Assembly: GCA_964632795.1 (NCBI GenBank)
Contig: CAZWEZ010000101.1
Coordinates: forward strand, 1-13,503
Origin: CAZWEZ01 sp964632795
GTDB taxonomy: Bacteria; Pseudomonadota; Alphaproteobacteria; Rhodospirillales; 2-02-FULL-58-16
Length of the DNA: 13,503 bases
Reading direction: 5' to 3'
Shown: one piece after another, positions 1 through 7,174 of the stretch
Numbering within the stretch: the stretch's first letter is position 1
How the letters are laid out: every line of letters begins with the position of its first letter
Notes under the pieces: model-generated
Told to the model about the DNA's origin: nothing
What the model saw: only the letters and a program-made list of their open reading frames with translations
Database searches by the model: none
Translations under genes and position numbers: made by a program

Positions 1-1
1 C

Positions 2-427
2 GACGTTCCGTGGCGCCTTCTGGCGGGCCCCAACCTGGATGACGCCCGGCTGGCCCGGCTGGCCGCCAAGGCCCCGCCCGGAATCACCGTCGAGCGCAAC
101 CGGCCCGACTTCCCGGTCCTGCTCGCCAACTGCGCCCTGTCGATTTCCCAGGGCGGCTACAATACCGTCATCGACGTCCTGGGGGCCGGGGCACGGGCCG
201 TCGTCGTCCCCTTCGCCGAGGGCGGCGAGAACGAACAGGGGTTCCGGGCCCGCCGCCTCCAGCAGCGGGGACTGGTGCGGGTCCTGGACGCCGGCCGGCT
301 GTCGCCGCCGACCCTGGCCCGGGCGGTCGACGAGGCGATGGAATCGCCGCCGCCGCCGGCCGCCGGGGGAATCGACCTCTCGGGCGCCGCGACCACCGCC
401 ACCATCGTCGCCGGAATGGCCGGCTAG
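2..427 (+). CDS. Glycosyltransferase, GT28/MurG-like C-terminal domain (5'-truncated by window edge)
   Basis: Only the last 141 codons are present, reading from base 2 to a TAG at 425-427; the start lies outside the window. The fragment contains the donor-binding half of a GT-B glycosyltransferase. Key stretch: a Gly-Gly-Tyr-Asn-Thr motif after 'SISQ', then 'VVVPFAEGGENEQ' and 'RARRL', which is the GGxNT...P...EQ..RA signature of the MurG/GT28 C-terminal fold that grips a nucleotide-sugar. It resembles the predicted glycosyltransferases of COG4671 more than MurG, because the signature loop reads GGYNT and there is no MurG-type tail. The acceptor cannot be inferred. It lies 70 bp upstream of the ABC-like gene on the same strand and is followed by a polysaccharide deacetylase two genes on, so a glycan-related role is plausible by context. 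Family call is fairly firm; substrate unknown. Confidence 0.8.
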   Translation, partial: DVPWRLLAGPNLDDARLARLAAKAPPGITVERNRPDFPVLLANCALSISQGGYNTVIDVLGAGARAVVVPFAEGGENEQGFRARRLQQRGLVRVLDAGRLSPPTLARAVDEAMESPPPPAAGGIDLSGAATTATIVAGMAG

Positions 428-452
428 CGTTTGTCCTGGACTTGCCCTATAA

Positions 453-562
453 GGTGCCCGTTATCGGGACCTAGAGGCCACCGGGAAAGCAGGTTACATG
501 GAAAACGGAATATTCAAATACATATTCCGCTACAGCAAGAACCAGCAAGTATTCTTGCTGGT
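453..562 (+). promoter_or_regulatory. Three successive hairpins spanning the leader and first codons of the ABC-like gene
   Basis: Three potential RNA hairpins lie in a row around the start codon at 498. The first, 453-471 in the untranslated leader, has a CCCG/CGGG core, a TTAT loop and three more pairs after a one-base bulge. The second, 506-529 inside codons 3-11, is a perfect 8-bp stem (CGGAATAT at 506-513, ATATTCCG at 522-529) with an 8-base loop. The third, 541-562 inside codons 15-22, is a perfect 9-bp stem (ACCAGCAAG at 541-549, CTTGCTGGT at 554-562) with a TATT loop. The likely ribosome-binding site (AAAGCAGG, about 486-493) sits between the first two. The pairing is seen directly; a role in translational control or as a protein-binding site is inference. 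Confidence 0.35.
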
Positions 563-3500
563 ATTGACGATGCTATCTTTTCCATTCCTCTACGTCTCCT
601 ACGAGGTTCCCAAGATCATCATCGACGAGGCGATCGGCGGGAGCCTTTTCCCGAAATCGTTTTTAGGTTTCGAATTCGAGCAGCTTCCTTATCTGTGGGT
701 CCTGTGCACGATCTTCCTCGCCCTGGTCTTCTTCAACGGCGGCTTCAAGTTCTTCATCAACGTCTACCGCGGGGTGGTCGGCGAACGGATGCTGCGCCGG
801 CTGCGCTACCAGCTGATCAGCCGGGTCATCCGCTTCCCCCTGCTCCACTTCCGCACCATCTCCCAGGGCGAGATCGTCTCCATGGTGACCGCCGAGACCG
901 AGCCGCTGGGCGGCTTCTTCGGCGACGCCCTCTCGCTCCCCGCCTTCCAGGGGGGCACCCTGCTGACCCTGCTGGTCTTCATGCTGGTCCAGGACCCCAT
1001 CCTGGGGGGGGCGGCGATCATGCTGTATCCGATCCAGGCGTGGCTGATCCCCAAGCTCCAGCGCCAGGTCAACCGGCTGGCCAAGGAGCGGGTCCGAAAC
1101 GTCCGCAAGCTGTCCGAACGGCTCGGCGAGTTGGTCTCCGGGGTGCCCGATATCCACGCCCACGACACCGCCCAATACGAGCTGTCCGACTTCAGCCACC
1201 GCCTGGGCGCCATCTTCGACGTCCGCTACCAGATCTACCGCAAGAAGTTCCTGATCAAATTCCTCAACAACTTCATCGCCCAGTTGACGCCGTTCTTCTT
1301 CTTCTCGATCGGCGGCTACCTGGTGATCAACGGGTCCCTGACCTTCGGCGCCCTGACCGCCATCCTGATCGCCTACAAGGACCTCGCGGGGCCGTGGAAG
1401 GAGCTCCTCTCCTACTACCAGCGCATGGAGGACGCCCGCATCAAGTACGACCAGCTTGTCGATCAGTTCCAGCCCCCCGACATGTTCGACGAACACCTGC
1501 TCGAGCCCCGGCGCGAGGCCGAAGAGACGATCGACGGCCCGCTGGTCGCCAGCAACCTGTCGCTGGAGGTGGACGAGGGGAACCGGGTGGTCGACGGCGC
1601 TTCGTTCCAGTTCGGCACTTCCGAGCACGTCGCCCTGGTCGGCCCCGGCGGCCTCGACAAGTCGGCGCTGGCACAACTGCTGGCCCGTCTGGTGAAGCCG
1701 TCGGGCGGCAACATCTCGATCGGCGACAAGAGCCTGGCCGCGCTCCCCGAGGCGGTCACCGGGCGCCGCCTGTCCTACGTCGACCAGGAAGCCTACATCC
1801 GTTCCGGGACCATCCGCGACGTCCTTCTCTACGGCCTCAAGCACCACCCGATGCGCGACGCCGAGGGCGACGAGGAGGCGCTGGACGAGCGCCAGAAGAG
1901 GATCCAGGAGGCGTCCCTGTCCGGCAACAGCCCGTTTGACATCGCCGACGACTGGATCGACTACGGCGCCGCCGACGCCACCACCCCGGGCGAGTTGACC
2001 GGCAGCCTGATCCGCGCCCTCGGCGCGGTGGGGCTGGAAGACGACGTGTTCGAGCTGGGGCTGCGGCGGATCGTCGATCCCGGCGACTACCCCGCGCTGA
2101 CCGAAGGGGTGCTCGAGGCCCGCTCGGCGGCCGCCGGCAGGCTGCGCGATCCGGCGCTCGCCGGCCTGGTCGAACCCTTCGACACGGAGCGCTTCAACTC
2201 CAACGCCTCGGTGGCCGAGAACATCCTGTTCGGGACCCCCGTCGATGCCACGTTCGACATCGAGACCCTGGGCGCGAACTCCCACGTCCTGGGGGTGCTG
2301 GACAAAGTCGGCCTCGCCGGGAGGTTCCTCGAGATCGGCCGTTCGGTGGCCGCCCTGATGGTCGAGCTGTTCCGCGACCTGCCGCCCGGCCACGAGTTCT
2401 TCGAGCGCTTCGGTTTCATCGACGCCGACGACCTGCCGGAGTTCCAGCGCATCCTCAACCACGCCGCGACCCTCGGCCTGGACGGCCTCGAGGAGGCCGA
2501 CCGGGCCCGCCTCACCGACCTGCCGTTCAAGCTGATCCCGGCCCGCCACCGCATCGAAATGATCGACGACGAGATCCAGCAACGGCTGCTCGAGGCCCGC
2601 CGCGTCTTTGCCCAGACCCTGCCCGACGACCTGCGTTCCTCGATCGCCTTCTTCGAGGCCGACAGCTACAACACCGCCAGCTCCATCCAGGACAACATCC
2701 TGTTCGGCAAGATCGCCGGCGACAAGGCCGAAAGCGCGACCCGTATCGGCGAGCTGCTGGCCGAGGTGATCGACGAGTTGGGGCTGCGCCAGGCGGTGCT
2801 CGAGGTGGGGCTCGATTTTAACGTCGGCATCGCCGGCAAACGCCTGTCGGCGGCGCAACGGCATAAACTGGCGATCGCCCGCTGCCTGGTCAAACGGCCA
2901 CAACTGTTGATCTTCAATCAGGCGGCGGCCGCCCTCGACGCTTCCTCCCAGGCTGACATGCTGGACAACGTCAGGAGGGAAATGAAGGACCGTGGCCTGA
3001 TCTGGATTGACAATGCGATCACCGAAGACGCCGATTTCGACCGGGTGTTGGAGGTGGAACGGGGCAAGGTCACCGAGCAGACTGCCCGTCAGCCGGCTCC
3101 TCGGCCGGCGGCGACGACCGAGGGGCCACAAGCCGAAGCCCCATCCACCGAGCCCCAGGAGATAACCGGAGGCCTCAGCGAAGAAACCGCTCTGCTGGCC
3201 GAAATCCCATTCTTCGCGGGCATCGAACGCTCGAAGCTGAAACTGCTCGCCTTCACCAGCCAGCGGCAGGTTTTCGAGCCGGAGCAATACCTTATCAATC
3301 AGGGCGACATGGCCGATGCCGCCTACATGATCGTCGAGGGCAGCGTTGAGATCATTGTCAACACCTCGCTGGGTCTGAAGACGGTGGCCACCCTGCGCAG
3401 AGGGGATTTGATCGGCGAGCTGGCCCTGCTGTGCGACGCGCCCCGCACGGCCAGCGTCAAGGCCTGCGAAAAGGTCAGCGTGCTGAGCATCGCCAAGGAC

Positions 3501-4040
3501 ACCTTCCTGACCCTGATCCAGGACAACAACGAGGTCAGCTTCAGCCTGACCCGGATTCTTGCCAACCGCTTCGAAACCATGATGCGCACTTTCGGCGGCG
3601 GCCATGCGTTATATGACGAAACCACCGGACTTCCCAATCGGGACCTGTTGAAGGACCGCCTCAAGCACATGGCCGTCGCCGACAAGCGCGAGGGAAAGGT
3701 GTCGGCGCTGATCGTGATCAAACTGGAGGACCTGGCGGCCAAGTTCGACGGCGGCGATCAGGCCATCGTCGACCAGCTGCTCAAGGACATCGCGCTCAGG
3801 CTGCGGAACTGCCTGCGCGAGGCCGACACCCTGGCCCGCCTCGAAGGCTTCGGCTTCGGCATCATCGCCAACGCCAGCACCAGCAACGTCGACGCCGAAA
3901 TAGTGACCCAGCGGATCGCCAAGGCAATGGCCGATCCCTTCACCGCCGGCAGCAAGAAGATCTACCTCAAGGAGGGATTCAATTTCGAGACCTACCCGCT
4001 GACCGAAGAAAACCTCAGCCTGGCCGATGAGATCCTGTGA
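498..4040 (+). CDS. ABC-exporter-like fusion: membrane domain, degenerate repeated NBD, cNMP-binding domain, degenerate GGDEF
   Basis: 1180 residues, far longer than a normal ABC exporter half-transporter (about 580-620). Residues about 15-310 form an ABC type-1 membrane domain with roughly six hydrophobic helices. From about 350 an ATPase domain begins, but its motifs are broken: Walker A reads GPGGLDKS (382-389; the Gly before Lys is Asp), the signature is LSAAQ (783-787), Walker B ends in Asn807-Gln808 where Asp-Glu is expected, and the switch His is Asn839. Between Walker A and the signature the Q-loop/'NILFG' segment occurs three times (424-446, 558-579, 713-737). A linker rich in Pro/Ala leads to a cNMP-binding domain (about 899-1020) with a good phosphate-binding cassette, GELALL...PRTAS at 973-986. 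A GGDEF-like domain follows (1040-1180): it opens with TTGLPNR, but the active site reads EGFGF (1116-1120). ATG at 498 is preceded by AAAGCAGG. Probably a membrane sensor or scaffold rather than an ATP-driven pump; that is inference. Confidence 0.85.
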   Translation: MENGIFKYIFRYSKNQQVFLLVLTMLSFPFLYVSYEVPKIIIDEAIGGSLFPKSFLGFEFEQLPYLWVLCTIFLALVFFNGGFKFFINVYRGVVGERMLRRLRYQLISRVIRFPLLHFRTISQGEIVSMVTAETEPLGGFFGDALSLPAFQGGTLLTLLVFMLVQDPILGGAAIMLYPIQAWLIPKLQRQVNRLAKERVRNVRKLSERLGELVSGVPDIHAHDTAQYELSDFSHRLGAIFDVRYQIYRKKFLIKFLNNFIAQLTPFFFFSIGGYLVINGSLTFGALTAILIAYKDLAGPWKELLSYYQRMEDARIKYDQLVDQFQPPDMFDEHLLEPRREAEETIDGPLVASNLSLEVDEGNRVVDGASFQFGTSEHVALVGPGGLDKSALAQLLARLVKPSGGNISIGDKSLAALPEAVTGRRLSYVDQEAYIRSGTIRDVLLYGLKHHPMRDAEGDEEALDERQKRIQEASLSGNSPFDIADDWIDYGAADATTPGELTGSLIRALGAVGLEDDVFELGLRRIVDPGDYPALTEGVLEARSAAAGRLRDPALAGLVEPFDTERFNSNASVAENILFGTPVDATFDIETLGANSHVLGVLDKVGLAGRFLEIGRSVAALMVELFRDLPPGHEFFERFGFIDADDLPEFQRILNHAATLGLDGLEEADRARLTDLPFKLIPARHRIEMIDDEIQQRLLEARRVFAQTLPDDLRSSIAFFEADSYNTASSIQDNILFGKIAGDKAESATRIGELLAEVIDELGLRQAVLEVGLDFNVGIAGKRLSAAQRHKLAIARCLVKRPQLLIFNQAAAALDASSQADMLDNVRREMKDRGLIWIDNAITEDADFDRVLEVERGKVTEQTARQPAPRPAATTEGPQAEAPSTEPQEITGGLSEETALLAEIPFFAGIERSKLKLLAFTSQRQVFEPEQYLINQGDMADAAYMIVEGSVEIIVNTSLGLKTVATLRRGDLIGELALLCDAPRTASVKACEKVSVLSIAKDTFLTLIQDNNEVSFSLTRILANRFETMMRTFGGGHALYDETTGLPNRDLLKDRLKHMAVADKREGKVSALIVIKLEDLAAKFDGGDQAIVDQLLKDIALRLRNCLREADTLARLEGFGFGIIANASTSNVDAEIVTQRIAKAMADPFTAGSKKIYLKEGFNFETYPLTEENLSLADEIL

Positions 4041-4056
4041 TGGAGGGGAGGGGACG

Positions 4057-4812
4057 GTGACCGGCTGGCGCGACCTCGAGCGTGAATTGGATGCCTGGGA
4101 AACGGACGGCCGGGCCGCCACCCTGTGGTGGCGGGACGACGACGCCGTCCGGGTGAGCGACCCCCTGGAGCGGCTCCTCGGGATGAGCGAGGCGAGTCGG
4201 ACCCCGATCGCCCTGGCGGTGGTGCCCCGCGACGCCGAACCGGCGCTGGGCGAGCGGCTGGCCGGCCACCGGCTGTGTTCGGTCCTCCAGCACGGCTACG
4301 CCCACCTCGACCGGGCCCCGGCAGGGGCCGGGAAGTCCGAGTTCCCGGCGCATCGGGACCGCCGCCGGATGCTCTCGGAGCTGGCCGAGGGCCGCAACAG
4401 CTTGATCCGCTTCGAGCGCGCCCTGCCGGTGCTGGTGCCGCCGTGGAACCGCATCGACCCGGGCCTGCTGCCGGCCCTGCCGGGGATCGGCCTGAGGGCG
4501 GTCTCCACCTACAAGGCGCGCAAGGCCAGGCATCCGGCGCCGGACGTGAGCTGCACCAACACCCACGCCGACATCGTCGATTGGCCCTGCGAGCGCCGGT
4601 TCGTCGGCCTCGGCGCCGCCCTCGACCTGGTGGTCGGGCACCTCTCGGCACGGCGGCGCGGGACCGTCGACGCCGAGGAGCCGACCGGGCTTCTGACCCA
4701 TCACCTGGTCCACGACGAAGCCTGCTGGGACTTCCTCGGCGAGTTCGTGGCCCGGGTCCGCTCCCACGCTGCGGCGCTGTGGCTCGGCGCCCGGGAGGCG
4801 TTCTGGCCATGA
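4057..4812 (+). CDS. NodB-like polysaccharide deacetylase family protein
   Basis: 251 residues from a GTG at 4057, chosen because the strong ribosome-binding stretch GGAGGGGAGGGG (4042-4053) lies just before it and because an in-frame ATG at 4027 would sit inside the previous gene. Motifs in the order of the carbohydrate esterase 4 / NodB fold: Arg-Asp-Asp-Asp at 26-29 (motif 1, usually TFDDG), His79-Gly-Tyr-Ala-His83 (motif 2 metal pair), Pro-Pro-Trp-Asn-Arg at 128-132 (motif 3), and THHLVHDE at 214-221 (motif 5). The metal ligands Asp/His/His therefore look kept although motif 1 is divergent. The family removes acetyl groups from sugars such as N-acetylglucosamine, using a divalent metal. 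No signal peptide is visible, so it may be cytoplasmic and act on a precursor. It starts 16 bp after the ABC-like gene and overlaps the next gene by ATGA. Confidence 0.72.
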   Translation: MTGWRDLERELDAWETDGRAATLWWRDDDAVRVSDPLERLLGMSEASRTPIALAVVPRDAEPALGERLAGHRLCSVLQHGYAHLDRAPAGAGKSEFPAHRDRRRMLSELAEGRNSLIRFERALPVLVPPWNRIDPGLLPALPGIGLRAVSTYKARKARHPAPDVSCTNTHADIVDWPCERRFVGLGAALDLVVGHLSARRRGTVDAEEPTGLLTHHLVHDEACWDFLGEFVARVRSHAAALWLGAREAFWP

Positions 4813-5300
4813 GCATCCATGCCTACCCGTTGCGGGCCGTGCTCGGCGATTACGCCTGCTCGGCCGCCGGCCTGGCGTCGTGCGGGGCGCTTCTGGCGCT
4901 GGGGCCGGCCCATCCGGCGATGACCGTCGTGCTGGGGGTCCTGTTGATGCTGTTCGCCGTCCACGCCCTGCGTACGGTGCGCCGCAACCTGACCCGATTC
5001 GAGGTCGACGACGAGCGGATCGCAAGCCGCGGACCGAGGCCCGGCGCCCTCGCCTGGGACGACCTGAGCCAGGTCCGGCTGGCCTACTATTCGACCCGCC
5101 GCGACGGCTCCAAAGGCTGGTTGCACCTCAGCCTTGCCGGCGACCGCCGCCGCCTCGGCCTCGATTCCAGCCTCGACGGGTTCACCGAGGTCGCGGCCCG
5201 GGCGGCCGCCGCGGCGGCCGCCAACGGGCTTTGGCTGGATGCCGCCAGCGCCGCCAACTTCGCCGCCATGGGCATCGACGGCGGGAGGGCCCGGAGGTGA
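4809..5300 (+). CDS. Small two-helix membrane protein with PH-like C-terminal domain, function unknown
   Basis: 163 residues; ATG at 4809 overlaps the stop of the deacetylase gene (ATGA) and has GGGAGG at 4793-4798. Two hydrophobic stretches, about residues 11-32 and 37-56, look like a membrane hairpin. After a basic RTVRRN stretch the rest (about 60-150) is a soluble beta-rich stretch with a 'F.V.D..I.SRG....LAWDDLSQV' pattern, which resembles bacterial PH-like domains that follow a two-helix anchor. The C terminus is Ala-rich (a run of Ala around 130-136) and predicted helical. I do not recognise a specific family. Position between the deacetylase and the importer, with overlaps on both sides, suggests it is co-translated with them; its role is unknown. 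Confidence 0.65.
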   Translation: MSIHAYPLRAVLGDYACSAAGLASCGALLALGPAHPAMTVVLGVLLMLFAVHALRTVRRNLTRFEVDDERIASRGPRPGALAWDDLSQVRLAYYSTRRDGSKGWLHLSLAGDRRRLGLDSSLDGFTEVAARAAAAAAANGLWLDAASAANFAAMGIDGGRARR

Positions 5301-7174
5301 GCGACCTGCTGCGAGTGAGCGACCTCAAGGTGGAATTCCACACCCCGGCCGGGGTGGTCACCGCCCTTGACGGGGTCTCGTTCCGCGTCCGCGCCGCCTC
5401 GACGATGGCCCTGGTCGGCGAGTCGGGGTCCGGCAAATCGGTCGCCGCGCAGGCGATCCTCGGCATCCTGCCGCGCTCGGCGCGCATCGCCGGGGGCTCG
5501 ATCCTGTTCGCCGATCCCCAACGCCACGACGAGACCATCGACCTCGTCGCCCTCGACCCCGACGGCCGAAGCTACCAGGCCATCCGCGGCGACCACATCT
5601 CGATCATCTTCCAGGAGCCGATGACCTCGCTGTCGCCGCTGCATACGATCGGCGATCAGGTCGGCGAGGCGCTTCACCTGCACCGCGAGGTGGGCCGCGG
5701 CGCCGGTCGCGAACTGACCGTCGAGATGCTGCGCATGGTCGGCTTCCCCGACCCCAAAGGGGCCTACGACACCTACCCCTTCGAGCTCTCGGGGGGGCTG
5801 CGCCAGAGGGCGATGATCGCCATGGCCCTGATCTGCCGCCCGGCGCTGCTGATCGCCGACGAGCCGAGCACGGCGCTGGACGTCACCATCCAGGCCCATA
5901 TCCTCAAGCTGATCCAGGACCTCCAGAGCGAACTCAAGATGGCGGTGCTGATGATCACCCACGACCTCGGCGTGGTCGCCAACATCGCCGAGGAGGTGGT
6001 GGTCATCCACGGCGGCCGGGTGATGGAGAGCGGAACCCTGGAGGACATCTTCGAGAACCCGGGCCATCCCTACCTCAAGGCGCTGCTGCGCGCCGTCCCC
6101 CACTTCGGCATGAAGCCGGGGGAACGGCTGGTCCCGTTGCGCGAGATCGGCCCCCAACGGGCCCACCTGCTGGCCGACCGGGCGTCCCCCGGAACGGACG
6201 ACGACGCCGACGACGGCCCGCTGCTCGAGGTCCTGAACGTCACCAAGAGCTTCACCACCCGCAAGGGAAGCGGGTTCTTCGCCATGGCGACCCCGGAGAC
6301 GGTGCGCGCCGTCGACGACGTCAGCCTGACCATCCACCGCGGCGAGTGCCTGGGCCTGGTCGGCGAGAGCGGCTGCGGCAAGACCACGCTGTCGAAGATC
6401 ATCCTCAGGGCGATCGACGCCGACAGCGGCCGGGTGCTGTTCAACGGCGGCGGGCGGCCGGTCGATCTGCTGGGCCTGGACGACCGCCAGATGGTGCCCC
6501 TGCGCCGCCGCATCCAGTACATCTTCCAGGACCCGTTCGGCTCGCTCAATCCGCGGATGACGGTGTTCGACATCCTGTGCGAGCCGCTGATCATCCACAA
6601 AACCTGCGACGCCGCCGGCTGCCGCGAGGTGGTCAGCGAACTGATGCGCCTGGTCGGCCTCGATTCGCGGTGCCTCAACCGCTATCCGCACTGTTTCTCG
6701 GGCGGCCAGCGTCAGCGCATCGGCATCGCCCGGGCGCTGGCGCTCAAGCCCGACCTGTTGATCTGCGACGAGCCGGTGAGCGCGCTGGACGTCTCGATCC
6801 AGGCCCAGATCCTCAACCTGCTCAAGGACCTCCAGGAGGAACTGGGGCTGACCTACCTGTTCATCTCCCACAACCTGGCGGTGGTCGACTACGCGGCCGA
6901 CCGGATCGCCGTGATGTGCGCCGGGCGGCTGGTCGAGGTGGCGCCGGGCAGGGTCCTGTTCGAGGACCCGGCGCATCCCTACACCCGGGCCCTGGTCTCG
7001 GCGGTGCCCTTCCCCGATCCCGGACGCCGCCTCGACTTCTCGGCGCTGATGGAGGGCCGGGCCTCCGATCCGGCGGCCTGGCCGGCGCCGTTCGACGCCG
7101 TGGACGGCTGCGAACCGTCCCTCATCGACCTCGGCGACGGCCATTACGTGCGATCTCGCGAGGCCACGCCATGA
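5297..7174 (+). CDS. Peptide/oligosaccharide ABC importer, fused double ATP-binding subunit (YejF/DppDF type)
   Basis: 625 residues from GTG 5297, which overlaps the previous stop (GTGA) and has GGGAGG at 5283-5288, 8 bases upstream. Two complete ATPase domains. First: Walker A GESGSGKS (41-48), signature LSGGL (164-168), Walker B ending in Asp188-Glu189. Second: Walker A GESGCGKT (356-363), signature FSGGQ (467-471), Walker B ending in Asp491-Glu492. All catalytic residues are present, in contrast to the degenerate NBD three genes upstream. Each half ends with the 'HPY..AL..AVP' element typical of the Opp/Dpp family. Fusing the two ATPases that are separate in OppD/OppF is known from YejF and relatives. 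It powers the two permeases encoded downstream from the cytoplasmic face of the membrane. Substrate is not determined by this subunit. Confidence 0.93.
   Translation: MSDLLRVSDLKVEFHTPAGVVTALDGVSFRVRAASTMALVGESGSGKSVAAQAILGILPRSARIAGGSILFADPQRHDETIDLVALDPDGRSYQAIRGDHISIIFQEPMTSLSPLHTIGDQVGEALHLHREVGRGAGRELTVEMLRMVGFPDPKGAYDTYPFELSGGLRQRAMIAMALICRPALLIADEPSTALDVTIQAHILKLIQDLQSELKMAVLMITHDLGVVANIAEEVVVIHGGRVMESGTLEDIFENPGHPYLKALLRAVPHFGMKPGERLVPLREIGPQRAHLLADRASPGTDDDADDGPLLEVLNVTKSFTTRKGSGFFAMATPETVRAVDDVSLTIHRGECLGLVGESGCGKTTLSKIILRAIDADSGRVLFNGGGRPVDLLGLDDRQMVPLRRRIQYIFQDPFGSLNPRMTVFDILCEPLIIHKTCDAAGCREVVSELMRLVGLDSRCLNRYPHCFSGGQRQRIGIARALALKPDLLICDEPVSALDVSIQAQILNLLKDLQEELGLTYLFISHNLAVVDYAADRIAVMCAGRLVEVAPGRVLFEDPAHPYTRALVSAVPFPDPGRRLDFSALMEGRASDPAAWPAPFDAVDGCEPSLIDLGDGHYVRSREATP

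Noticed and set aside
431..453. Promoter with TTGTCC and TATAAG before the pseudo-ABC gene
   Set aside because: The spacer is only 11 bases, too short for a sigma-70 type promoter.
1004..1011. Run of eight G (also seven G at 5791 and 10079) as a phase-variation or frameshift site
   Set aside because: All frames read through intact into conserved sequence; such runs are expected in GC-rich DNA and no alternative product is apparent.
663..3605. Minus-strand open frame of 980 codons opposite the pseudo-ABC gene
   Set aside because: It mirrors the GC-biased codon pattern of the plus-strand gene, is low-complexity (Gln/Asp/Val/Leu-rich) and shows no domain, while the plus strand encodes recognisable domains throughout.
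4027..4056. ATG 4027 as the start of the deacetylase
   Set aside because: It lies within the previous gene without a proper ribosome-binding site; GTG 4057 follows an exceptional GGAGGGGAGGGG stretch.
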